DNA from: JACKBC01 sp041391125
GTDB lineage: Bacteria; Chloroflexota; Anaerolineae; Caldilineales; Caldilineaceae
NCBI GenBank assembly: GCA_041391125.1
Contig: JAWKON010000004.1
Span: forward strand, 159,640-223,639
Direction: 5' to 3'
DNA length: 64,000 nt
Below are positions 57,122 to 64,000 of the stretch, piece by piece. The first letter of the stretch is position 1; the number at the start of each line of letters is the position of its first letter. The translations under genes and the position numbers were made by a program. The notes below the pieces were generated by a model. That model saw only the letters and a program-made list of their open reading frames with translations. It was not told the DNA's origin and did not search any database.

Positions 57122-57817
57122 ATGGACTCCAGGGAACTCGAACATCGTTTTACTCCATCGACAGTGCGTAACCGACCTACGGACAGCGCGACAATTGGCA
57201 AGCTAATTGCGCGGCGGGTTGTGGGTTCGATAATTGTAGTCGCTCTTTTTGGTTTTCTGGTTTATACGGTCAATGACATTGTAATTGGCGCGCAGCAACA
57301 GCAATTTCTGCGCGAACAGTTATTTGCAAGGGGCGCGCCGGATGTCAAAGCGGTGCGGGCGTGGATGACATTGCGCTTTGCCAGCGTTTCTTATGGTGTT
57401 CCCGAGTCGTTCCTCTATGCGCAACTTGGCATCCCAGCAGAGGGAGCCGATGATGAGCCAACATTGGGGCAATTAAACAGTCGTTATGGTTTTGGCCTGT
57501 CTGAAAATGGCGAGTATCCAGCCATTGTGGATAAAGTGCAGACCGCCATCTTGGCCTTCCGCGCCAACCCAACGCCGCCGGGATTGGCACAAATTGACGA
57601 TTGGATGAGCATTCGCTATATTGCCAACAGCACCGGCATCCCCGAAAGTTACCTCTTGGCGCAAATAGACATTGCAGTCCCCAACGCCGCCATACAAAAC
57701 TTGACCGATCTCAGCGTCGCCAGCAGCTATCCCGGCGGCGTTCGTGATCTCGTCCGGGCGCTCCAAAAAGCGCTGGCCGACTATGCGGAATCCAATTCTG
57801 TAATAGTTACGCAATAA
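57122..57817 (+). CDS. membrane-anchored protein with two tandem ~75-residue repeats
   Basis: A 231-residue protein. The N-terminal ~30 residues are polar, and a single transmembrane helix (RVVGSIIVVALFGFLVYTV, ~30-52) follows. Two copies of a helical repeat come next: VKAVRAWMTLRFASVSYGVPESFLYAQLGIP with LGQLNSRYGFGLSENGEYPAIVDKVQTAI, and LAQIDDWMSIRYIANSTGIPESYLLAQIDI with VRDLVRALQKAL. The WM(T/S)(L/I)RY..GIPES motif is shared. I do not know its name. It may be a sensor or docking domain, and it lies upstream of a two-component system. Confidence 0.55.
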   Translation: MDSRELEHRFTPSTVRNRPTDSATIGKLIARRVVGSIIVVALFGFLVYTVNDIVIGAQQQQFLREQLFARGAPDVKAVRAWMTLRFASVSYGVPESFLYAQLGIPAEGADDEPTLGQLNSRYGFGLSENGEYPAIVDKVQTAILAFRANPTPPGLAQIDDWMSIRYIANSTGIPESYLLAQIDIAVPNAAIQNLTDLSVASSYPGGVRDLVRALQKALADYAESNSVIVTQ

Positions 57818-57865
57818 TTTTGTCTCAATCGCGTAATCTTTGGCCGCGACAATTGAGGGGAATTG

Positions 57866-57959
57866 TGACAAGATGACAAGATGACAAAGTGACTGGGTCT
57901 GTCGAAGTCACCCGGTCATCGGATCCCCTTGTCATCCGGTCACCCGGTCACCTTGTCAA
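57866..57959. repeat. tandem array (GATGACAA) with inverted copy upstream of the response regulator
   Basis: GACAAGATGACAAGATGACAA, then GTCATCGG and CCTTGTCATCCGGTCACCCGG in the other strand sense. It ends about 20 bp before the response regulator ATG. Confidence 0.65.
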
Positions 57960-57978
57960 AGTAAAGGGAAATACACCC

Positions 57979-58671
57979 ATGAACGGCCCCAAAATCCTAG
58001 TTGTTGACGACGAACCGAGCATTGTGGAAGTGGTGAGCCTCTATCTGTCGCGTTCTGGTTATCAGGTTACGGTGGCGCATGATGGGCAGGCAGCCTTGCG
58101 TGAAATGGCCAAAGCGCTGCCCGATTTGGTGGTGCTGGACTTGATGCTGCCCGGCGTGGACGGCATGGAGATCACGCGGCGGCTGCGCGCCGAGGGCGAT
58201 ACGCCCATCATCATGCTGACGGCGCGCAAGGAGGAATCCGACCGCATCCTGGGGCTGGAGATGGGGGCCGATGACTATATGGTCAAACCCTTTAGCCCGC
58301 AGGAATTGGTAAGCCGCGTGCGCGCGGTGTTGCGTCGCACCCACGCTGCGCCCACTCAGGCCAAAGAGGAGAGGGCGCTGGAATTTAAAGGGCTGATCAT
58401 CAACCCGGTGACGCGGCTGGTGGAAACCAAAGGCCAGGAAATCATGCTCACGGCCAAGGAGTTTGACCTGCTGTGGCTGCTGGCCAGCCACCCGCGTCAG
58501 GTTTTCAATCGCGACCAACTGCTGGACCGCGTGTGGGGCGAAACCGAATACTTGGATCCCAGCACGGTCACCGTCCACGTGCGGCGGCTGCGTGAAAAAA
58601 TTGAGGCTGACTCGTCAAACCCGGTGCATATCCACACAGTTTGGGGTGTGGGATACAAATTTGAGCCATAA
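57979..58671 (+). CDS. OmpR-family response regulator
   Basis: A 230-residue protein. The receiver has DDEPS (acidic pocket), DLVVLDLMLPGVDG (phospho-Asp ~52), LTARKEE and the switch Lys in MVKPF. The winged-helix DNA-binding domain follows (LTAKEFDLLWLLASHPRQVFNRDQLLDRVWG..TVTVHVRRLREKIE). The start at 57979 has AAAGGGAAAT upstream. The histidine kinase gene follows after a hairpin element, so the two form a pair. Confidence 0.92.
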   Translation: MNGPKILVVDDEPSIVEVVSLYLSRSGYQVTVAHDGQAALREMAKALPDLVVLDLMLPGVDGMEITRRLRAEGDTPIIMLTARKEESDRILGLEMGADDYMVKPFSPQELVSRVRAVLRRTHAAPTQAKEERALEFKGLIINPVTRLVETKGQEIMLTAKEFDLLWLLASHPRQVFNRDQLLDRVWGETEYLDPSTVTVHVRRLREKIEADSSNPVHIHTVWGVGYKFEP

Positions 58672-58677
58672 AGCGGA

Positions 58678-58795
58678 CCACAGAATGAATTCTGTGGCTG
58701 GCATGGGAAACCGGTTAAAACCGGTTAGACGCCATGGCCATAACGTGCTTTAGCACGTTTGCTTTGACAGGCTGGGAATTCATTCCTTGCCCACC
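58678..58795. repeat. dispersed hairpin element, copy 2, between response regulator and kinase
   Basis: The inverse copy of the element at 38241-38359, with CCACAGAATGAATTCTGTGG, AACCGGTTAAAACCGGTT and ACGTGCTTTAGCACGT palindromes. It begins 7 bp after the response regulator stop and ends 16 bp before the kinase ATG, so it could set the ratio of the two proteins. Confidence 0.75.
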
Positions 58796-58811
58796 CATTG
58801 AGCCATAAATC

Positions 58812-60125
58812 ATGAACGGTATACTCTTAACCACATCATCTCTTCCACAGCCGCGGCGGCTGGGCTTGCCGTGGCGTTTTTTATTGGGCGTGCTGGCGGC
58901 GCTGCTGATCACCATGGGCGTCTTTATGCTGGTGATGAACCCACCGGTGCAGGACGCGCGCGCCATGCTCATCTTCCTGAGCATTACGGCGGCGGGCTCG
59001 CTGTTGGTAGGCTTTGGCGCGTACCGGCTGGGCTGGTTCAATCAGTCGCCGCGGCTCATTTGGACGCTGATCAGCGGCTATGTGTTGGGCGGCATCCTCA
59101 CTTTTATTAATGTATGGTTCACAGCCACGCTCATGTTTATCAATCAGCACGACCTGCAACTGGCGGCGGTGCTGCTGCTCTTCGCCACCGGCATTGCCAT
59201 TTCGCTGGGTTATTTTGTCTCCACCGCCGTCACCGATAATATTAAGGCGCTCAATCAGGGTGCGCACGCCATTTCCGCCGGCAATTTGCAGGCGCGTGTC
59301 AATACAAACGGGCGCGATGAGATGGCGCAGTTGGCGCGCGCGTTTAACATGATGGCTCGGCAATTGGAAGAAGCAGCGCGCAAAAAGGCCGAGCTTGAAA
59401 AGATGCGCCGCGATCTGATCGCCTGGGTGGGCCATGATTTGCGCACGCCATTGGCTTCCGTGCGCGCCATTTTGGAGGCGCTGGCCGATGGGGTGGTCGA
59501 AGATCAGGCCACTATTGACCGCTATCTGCGCACGGCCAAGCGCGACATTGGTGCGCTGACCATTCTGTTGGACGACCTGTTTTCCCTGGCCCAAATGGAT
59601 GCGGGCGGGCTGCGGCTGGACAAACAGCCCAATTCGCTCTCCGACTTGATTTCGGATACGCTGGAGGGCTTTTCCAAACAGGCCATCGAAAAAGGCATTG
59701 AGCTGAGCGGCCAGGTGCGGCCCGGTCTAGACCCCGTGGTGCTGGACGCCCGCCATATTGAGCGGGTGCTGGCCAATCTGGTGGGCAACGCCATCCGCTA
59801 TTCGCCCAGCGGCGCCAAGGTGCAGGTCCACGCCCAAGTGGTGGGCAACGAAGTGGAAGTGAGCGTGGCGGACACGGGCGACGGCATCCCCGCCAGCGAT
59901 CTGCCCCACATTTTTGAGCAATTCTACCGCGGCGAAAAGTCGCGCAGCCGCGCCACCGGCGGCTCCGGCTTGGGGCTGGCCATTGCCAAGGGCATTGTGG
60001 AGGCGCACGGCGGCCAGATCAAAGTGAGCAGCCAGGTGAACAAAGGCACAGAGTTCACATTTACACTGCCGCGGGCGGGCAGCCGCGGACGCGTCAATCC
60101 GCTGGTGCGGGGGCATAAGAGTTGA
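58812..60125 (+). CDS. HAMP-containing sensor histidine kinase
   Basis: A 437-residue protein with four hydrophobic helices in the first ~130 residues and a very small outside region. A HAMP domain follows (TDNIKALNQGAHAISAGNLQARVNTNGRDEMAQLARAFNMM), then the H-box WVGHDLRTPLASVRA (phospho-His ~217). The N-box ERVLANLVGNAIRYSP and the G-boxes DTGDGIP and GSGLGLAIAKGIVEAHGG follow. It phosphorylates the upstream response regulator. With so little outside domain it probably senses membrane state. Confidence 0.92.
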   Translation: MNGILLTTSSLPQPRRLGLPWRFLLGVLAALLITMGVFMLVMNPPVQDARAMLIFLSITAAGSLLVGFGAYRLGWFNQSPRLIWTLISGYVLGGILTFINVWFTATLMFINQHDLQLAAVLLLFATGIAISLGYFVSTAVTDNIKALNQGAHAISAGNLQARVNTNGRDEMAQLARAFNMMARQLEEAARKKAELEKMRRDLIAWVGHDLRTPLASVRAILEALADGVVEDQATIDRYLRTAKRDIGALTILLDDLFSLAQMDAGGLRLDKQPNSLSDLISDTLEGFSKQAIEKGIELSGQVRPGLDPVVLDARHIERVLANLVGNAIRYSPSGAKVQVHAQVVGNEVEVSVADTGDGIPASDLPHIFEQFYRGEKSRSRATGGSGLGLAIAKGIVEAHGGQIKVSSQVNKGTEFTFTLPRAGSRGRVNPLVRGHKS

Positions 60126-60208
60126 TCTACCTTCCTTCAGCCATATTCTGTCTAACCATTATACCTCCAAAAACATACTAGTACAGGACGCATCAATAAA
60201 TCCATAGT

Positions 60209-60274
60209 CAGTAAGACAGTGTCTGAGGCTTGCCCACTGTCTTACTGTCTTTACTGTCTTACTGTTCTACCGTC
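60209..60274. repeat. tandem array (ACTGTCTT) with inverted unit
   Basis: CAGTAAGACAGT is followed by ACTGTCTTACTGTCTTTACTGTCTTACTG, the same 8-bp unit as at 11991-12042. It lies in the 375-bp gap after the kinase gene. The rest of this gap (to 60500) shows no gene. Confidence 0.65.
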
Positions 60275-60500
60275 CTACTACACTACTGGTGTACTTCCAC
60301 CACTGCAGACTAGACTCACAAATCGGAGGATCTTCCTCGATTGATCTTGCTGCTGGTCGGCCGCGCATAGCTCCCCAAATGGCCAGTGCATGACCCGGGC
60401 AACTGATGGAAGTGAGACGCCTGTGTCTGTTGTAAGATGTGTTTTGGATCCGGAAATTAGCTCCATATTTTTATGGGCAGATTCTACAGGGAGCAACAAG

Positions 60501-60861
60501 ATGACCGATAGCCAAATGCTGGCGCTCATCCGCAGCGTACATACGGCCATCTATTTGGTAATGGCCGCCTCAACCTTTGTGCTCGTCTATGCTGGCATCA
60601 CATGGGCCCAGGGTCTTTGGCTTTGGATCGCCCTGGCGCTGCTGGTCGTTGAATCTATAGCGTATCTGGGCAACGGCATCGCTGCCGCTCACGGCGCTGG
60701 CCGTGCGTTATGGCGCCGAGAAAGGATATGCCTTCGATACGTTCTTGCCGGAGCGGCCATGCTACACCTTCAACTTCTTTGGCACGGTGATATTGATCGG
60801 GCTGGGGCTGCTGTTGCTGCGCTGGCTGGAAGCATTGGGGCTGAAAGAGGGAACATCGTGA
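60501..60861 (+). CDS. small four-helix membrane protein (frameshifted)
   Basis: ATG 60501 opens MTDSQMLALIRSVHTAIYLVMAASTFVLVYAG, with two further helices (WIALALLVVESIAYLGNG). A shift near 60685 leads to PLTALAVRYGAEKGYAFDTFLPER..YTFNFFGTVILIGLGLLLLRWLEALGLKEG, with a stop at 60861. The order of helices with a CPLT-like turn slightly resembles DUF2784, but this is not firm. GGGAGCAACAAG precedes the ATG. The stop overlaps the start of the next fragment. Confidence 0.45.
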
Positions 60862-61164
60862 AGACCATAAATACATTTTATCAAAAAACACGCAATCCTG
60901 ATCTACTTTGCCTCACTCGCACTAATCACGTGGGGCAGCATTCTGGCCGTAACCGGCCCCCGTGGGCTGCCGATTGCCCCCGAGGCAGCAAGAGCAGTTG
61001 GGGCCATTGATTTGCTCATTGTGTTTGACGATCTCACCATCAACGTTTTGTTCGAGCGAGATCAATGGTGAGGTCACCGAAGCCGTCGGCATCCAGCCGC
61101 CAACCGCAAAATCTATCGCCAGATCAACGATGAGTTGCGCGCGATTCCAGCAACAGGAAAGTAG
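60858..61164 (+). pseudogene. remnant of a membrane-protein gene (CPBP protease-like N-terminus)
   Basis: GTG 60858, with AGAGGG upstream, opens MKTINTF. After one shift it reads IKKHAILIYFASLALITWGSILAVTGPRGLP, close to the first helix of CPBP intramembrane proteases. After ~40 more residues the frame stops at DQW, and NRKIYRQINDELRAIPATGK is coded in a further frame to 61164. The protease helices with their Glu-Glu and His motifs are missing. Either a short gene with errors or a true remnant. Confidence 0.35.
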
Positions 61165-61661
61165 CATCTCGGTTCGGCGTCGGGCATGGCGTGGATTCCG
61201 CTTTATTCCTGGTTTTCTCCTGCGCACCTTGTGCCAGCCTCATGCAAGCATTGCGATGCAAGAAACGTTTTGGCGTGAGTCGCCGTGACGCCCGTGGGCA
61301 TGTTTGGCGCTAGCGCGCTGTGTCGTCCCGCTCACCAGCGCGACAGTCACCAGGCAGCAGTTGGCTCGATTGTAAAGCGTCCGGCGCTCATGGAGGGCGA
61401 ATGGGAGGAGCGCGAGCATCTCTGCCACAACCCTCTCGTTTAATCGATTCATTGCGGATGACCCCGGCACCGCTTACAAGCCGTTTCGCCACCTTTGGCC
61501 AGCGGCGATGAAATCCACAATTGATCGCCACCGAAAGCGCGGTCAGACGCAACCTGCCTAAAGCATTGCGCAAAAGTAATACAAAGTCGCTGACAACGGA
61601 AGAGCGTCAGGCATTACAGCTTGCCCCGCAACCTGAAGCGCTCCCATCACGACAAATCTGC
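61165..61661. other. gene-free region before the MFS operon
   Basis: About 500 bp in which no reading frame on either strand looks like a protein. It probably contains remnants continuing from the fragments upstream. Confidence 0.4.
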
Positions 61662-61722
61662 TTGACAAACAGATCGCAGCATATTATTCTTTATTTTAAT
61701 TTCTCAATATTTCAAGAAATTA
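61662..61722 (+). promoter_or_regulatory. MFS gene promoter with AT-rich palindrome
   Basis: TTGACA (61662-61667) with TATTCT 17 bp downstream (61685-61690) is a good sigma70 promoter. TAATTTCT..AGAAATTA (61697-61722) is a 26-bp imperfect palindrome between it and the gene and may be the site of a repressor, for example the ArsR-like protein encoded downstream. Confidence 0.55.
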
Positions 61723-61735
61723 AAAAGGGAAGCCA

Positions 61736-63115
61736 ATGAATACTCTGATCGCAAACTTTTGCACGGTATGCAGGGCTTTACGTTGATTTGGATAGGGCAA
61801 CTTGTCTCTCTGCTAGGCACCGGTATGACGCGCTTTGCACTGACAATTTGGGCCTATCAGGAGACAGGGTCAGCTACGGCGCTTGCCTTGGTGGCCTTCT
61901 TTTCCTTTGGTCCGCTTGTGATTTTGAGTCCGGTAGCCGGTGCACTGGTTGACCGCTGGAATCGCAAAATGGTGGTGATGCTCAGCGATCTCATTGCTGG
62001 GGCCACTACCATTTTGCTACTGCTTCTATACCGCGGGCAGTCTGCAAATCTGGCATCTTTACGCTGGGCGGCTGGCCGGGGCCTTTGAAGCATTCCAATT
62101 CCCCGCCTTTTCCGCCGCCATGACCATGATGCTGACCAAAGAGCAATATGGCCGCGCCAACGGCATGATGTCGGTGGCCGAGTCGGCGTCAGCCATTGCG
62201 GCGCCTCTGCTGGCCGGCCTACTGCTGACATTGATCCACATTGACGGCATCATGCTGATCGATATTGTCACTTTTCTTTTTGCCGTGGTGATGGTGCTGC
62301 TGGTTGCCATTCCGCAGCCCGCTGCCACCGATGTGGGTTCGGCGGCGCAAAGCACTATTTGGCGGGAATCACTTTATGGTTTTCAATACATTTGGGCGCG
62401 CCCCAGCCTTTTGGGGATGCAGATGATGTTTTTTCTGGCCAACCTTTTTGGCGCCTATAGCTGGGTGCTGCTGGCGCCGCTGATTCTAGCGCGCACGGGA
62501 AACAATGAGGTAATCTTGGGCACTGTTCAGGCCACGTTGGGTATTGGCGGTCTGGCGGGCGGCCTTCTGCTTAGCGCGTGGGGCGGTCCGCAGCGCAAAG
62601 TGCATGGCGTGCTCATCGGCATGATTGGGGCATCGCTGCTGGGTTCTGTGGTTTTGGGGATGGGCCAGAGCCAGTACGTGTGGATGATGGGGGCTTTTTG
62701 CAGCATGGCGTTGATGCCCATTCTCAACGGCTCCAACCAGGCCATTTGGCAAAGCAAAGTGGCGCCAGACGTGCAGGGCCGCGTCTTTGCCACGCGCCGC
62801 TTGATTGCGCAGATCACGGCGCCGCTGGCCATGCTGTCGGCTGGCCCGCTGGCCGACCGGCTCTTTGAGCCGCTGATGCAGCCGGGTGAAAGCTGGGCGG
62901 CGACCTTCGGCTGGCTGGTAGGGGTGGGTCCCGGCGCTGGTATTGGGCTGATTTTGGTCATCACGGGCGTGCTGGGCGCCATCGCCGCGGCCACCGGCTA
63001 TCTGATTCCAGTGGTGCGCAATATAGAGACCATTTTGCCCGATTATGCGCCGATTCAGAAGGTCGAGGAGATGGAGCAGCCGGCGCTTGAGCCCATGACG
63101 ACAACAACTTCTTAG
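61736..63115 (+). CDS. MFS-family exporter (two frameshifts)
   Basis: About 458 residues with 12 helices. ATG 61736 opens MNTLIANF and is shifted at once into GMQGFTLIWIGQLVSLLGTGMTRFALTIWAYQ. A second shift near 62035 leads to SLQIWHLYAGRLAGAFEAFQFPAFSAAMTMML, which runs to the stop at 63115. SPVAGALVDRWNRKMVVMLSDL is the MFS loop 2-3 motif, with the usual Asp-Arg. It resembles the enterobactin/macrolide efflux group. AAGGGAAG precedes the ATG. The real substrate is not known. Confidence 0.8.
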
Positions 63116-63296
63116 ACTGTGATGTAAATGATTAGGTGATGAGCTATGATTGCGGAGAGCGATCAGGAAATAACAGTGCAGGCCAGCAGACAAAAGCAAA
63201 GCATTCATAAAATCACATAAATCATAGTGCGGACAAAGGCATCTCTTCCCAACGACGCCACGCCGAATAGTCACAAATACAGAAGGAAAGATTGCA

Positions 63297-64000
63297 TTGG
63301 CAGCCCCAACGTTGATGCCGGTTCCGCCGACAGTCAAGGTCACTGTGGCAATGGAGCCGGTTTACAATATTCTGATCACTATGGCCGCGTTGCGCGATCC
63401 GCGGGATTATGGCGGCACGGATGAATGGGTGGTGCAAAGCGAGCGCCAACTTGCGCCGGAGTTGCGCGCCCGCCACAACTTTTTAATGCGCTGGTTATGG
63501 TTGGACGCTCTCACCAACGCGGCCGAACGCGGTCCAGCCACCGCCTCATTCCCGGCCTATTTGGATGCATTGGCCGCCCAGGATGCCGTGGCGCTGCGCA
63601 ATCGCATGTTCGAACAGCTTATTCACTCAGTGCATCTGCGCGTCTTTTATGACGCCCTCCCTATGCCAGCCCTTTCTGCAGATCTGCTCCTGGCCGACGT
63701 TGAAAAATTCACGAGTTTTTGGGCACAGCGCGTGCGCGGTAAAGACGATTTGATTGATACGGCGGATGCCGCAGATTTTCATAGATTGCTCAACGAACCC
63801 GCCCAATTGCAGGAGATGCTGGTCACCCATTTGCAAACTATGTGGCAAACGGTGGTGGAGCCAGAATGGGTGCGGATACAACCCCATTTGCAGGCTTGCG
63901 TGGACGCATTTGCACAGGTTCCGCTGGCGGGGCTCACCATGTTGGAGGCTATGCAGGTGGTCACCGGCCGCGATCTGCGCCCGGTTTTCCGGCTGGAAGC
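63297..64000 (+). CDS. ArsR-like regulator of the Chloroflexota type, partial
   Basis: The frame opens at TTG 63297 (AAGGA upstream) and runs off the window: LAAPTLMPVPPTVKVTVAMEPVYNILITMAALRDPRDYGGTDEWV.. The opening strand followed by a PEPAYN-like motif and a long helical region is what I recall of large ArsR-family HTH proteins in Chloroflexota. The HTH itself would lie beyond the edge, so the call is tentative. ATG 63315 or 63351 are other starts. No break is seen in 234 codons. Confidence 0.45.
   Translation, partial: MAAPTLMPVPPTVKVTVAMEPVYNILITMAALRDPRDYGGTDEWVVQSERQLAPELRARHNFLMRWLWLDALTNAAERGPATASFPAYLDALAAQDAVALRNRMFEQLIHSVHLRVFYDALPMPALSADLLLADVEKFTSFWAQRVRGKDDLIDTADAADFHRLLNEPAQLQEMLVTHLQTMWQTVVEPEWVRIQPHLQACVDAFAQVPLAGLTMLEAMQVVTGRDLRPVFRLE

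Overview
The window reads as chromosomal DNA of a Chloroflexota bacterium, probably of the Anaerolineae/Caldilineae type. This is inferred from gene content rather than a marker gene: a SARP/BTAD regulator with NB-ARC and TPR modules, XRE-AAA-TPR regulators, DUF4386/DUF6326 membrane proteins, a HAF-repeat secreted protein, a Hox (group 3d) hydrogenase next to two rotary ATPases, and intergenic DNA full of short tandem repeats and inverted repeats. No rRNA, tRNA, CRISPR array or complete transposase was recognised.

Layout. (1) 1-8 kb, minus strand: small membrane proteins, a zinc-less MDR oxidoreductase, dodecin, a DUF6544 protein and a membrane pyrophosphatase (hppA) whose Lys signature marks the K+-independent, H+-pumping class. 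(2) 8.4-18.8 kb, plus strand: a 1.2 kaa SARP-like regulator, then secreted proteins (a calcineurin-like phosphoesterase, a lipoprotein made of three SnoaL-like repeats, a further secreted protein and a decayed one), a SnoaL cyclase-like protein and an SAH-hydrolase-like protein. (3) 18.8-23.7 kb, minus: an XRE-AAA-TPR regulator with frameshifts, overlapped by a AAA ATPase with a C-terminal nuclease-like fold. (4) 24.0-50.3 kb, almost all plus strand: an energy island. It holds a complete A/V-type ATPase operon (H/G-C-I-K-F-E-A-B-D), a universal stress protein, a truncated HypA, the NAD-linked [NiFe] hydrogenase genes hoxE-F-U-Y-H with the endopeptidase hoxW, a membrane protein, and a complete N-type (second F-type) ATPase operon atpD-C-Q-R-B-E-F-A-G. 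An antisense AAA/DUF4143 ATPase gene with a near-perfect sigma70 promoter separates hoxY from hoxH. (5) 50.5-64 kb: a HAF-repeat protein, msrA, marR plus a heterodimeric ABC exporter, a two-repeat membrane protein, a two-component system, decayed small genes, an MFS exporter and the start of an ArsR-like gene.

How the parts fit: hydrogenase (NAD(P)H/H2 redox balance), H+-pyrophosphatase, A/V-ATPase and N-ATPase all act on reducing power and ion gradients. Their packing in one stretch suggests a module for energy conservation or ion extrusion under low energy or anoxia. This is inference from gene order.

Two non-genic properties stand out. First, a family of roughly 100-140 bp inverted repeats (ends CGGTTGAGTAGG / CCTACTCAACCG, inner GTATCGAAACCA / TGGTTTCGATAC) sits at gene junctions of the energy island. 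Further hairpin elements and 7-9 bp tandem arrays lie between other genes. Second, there are more than 40 apparent frameshifts, densest in the A/V-ATPase, hoxF and N-ATPase genes. Motifs between the shifts are intact, so uncorrected sequencing indels are the simplest explanation, with recent decay as the alternative. Frameshifted genes are therefore given as one CDS spanning all fragments.
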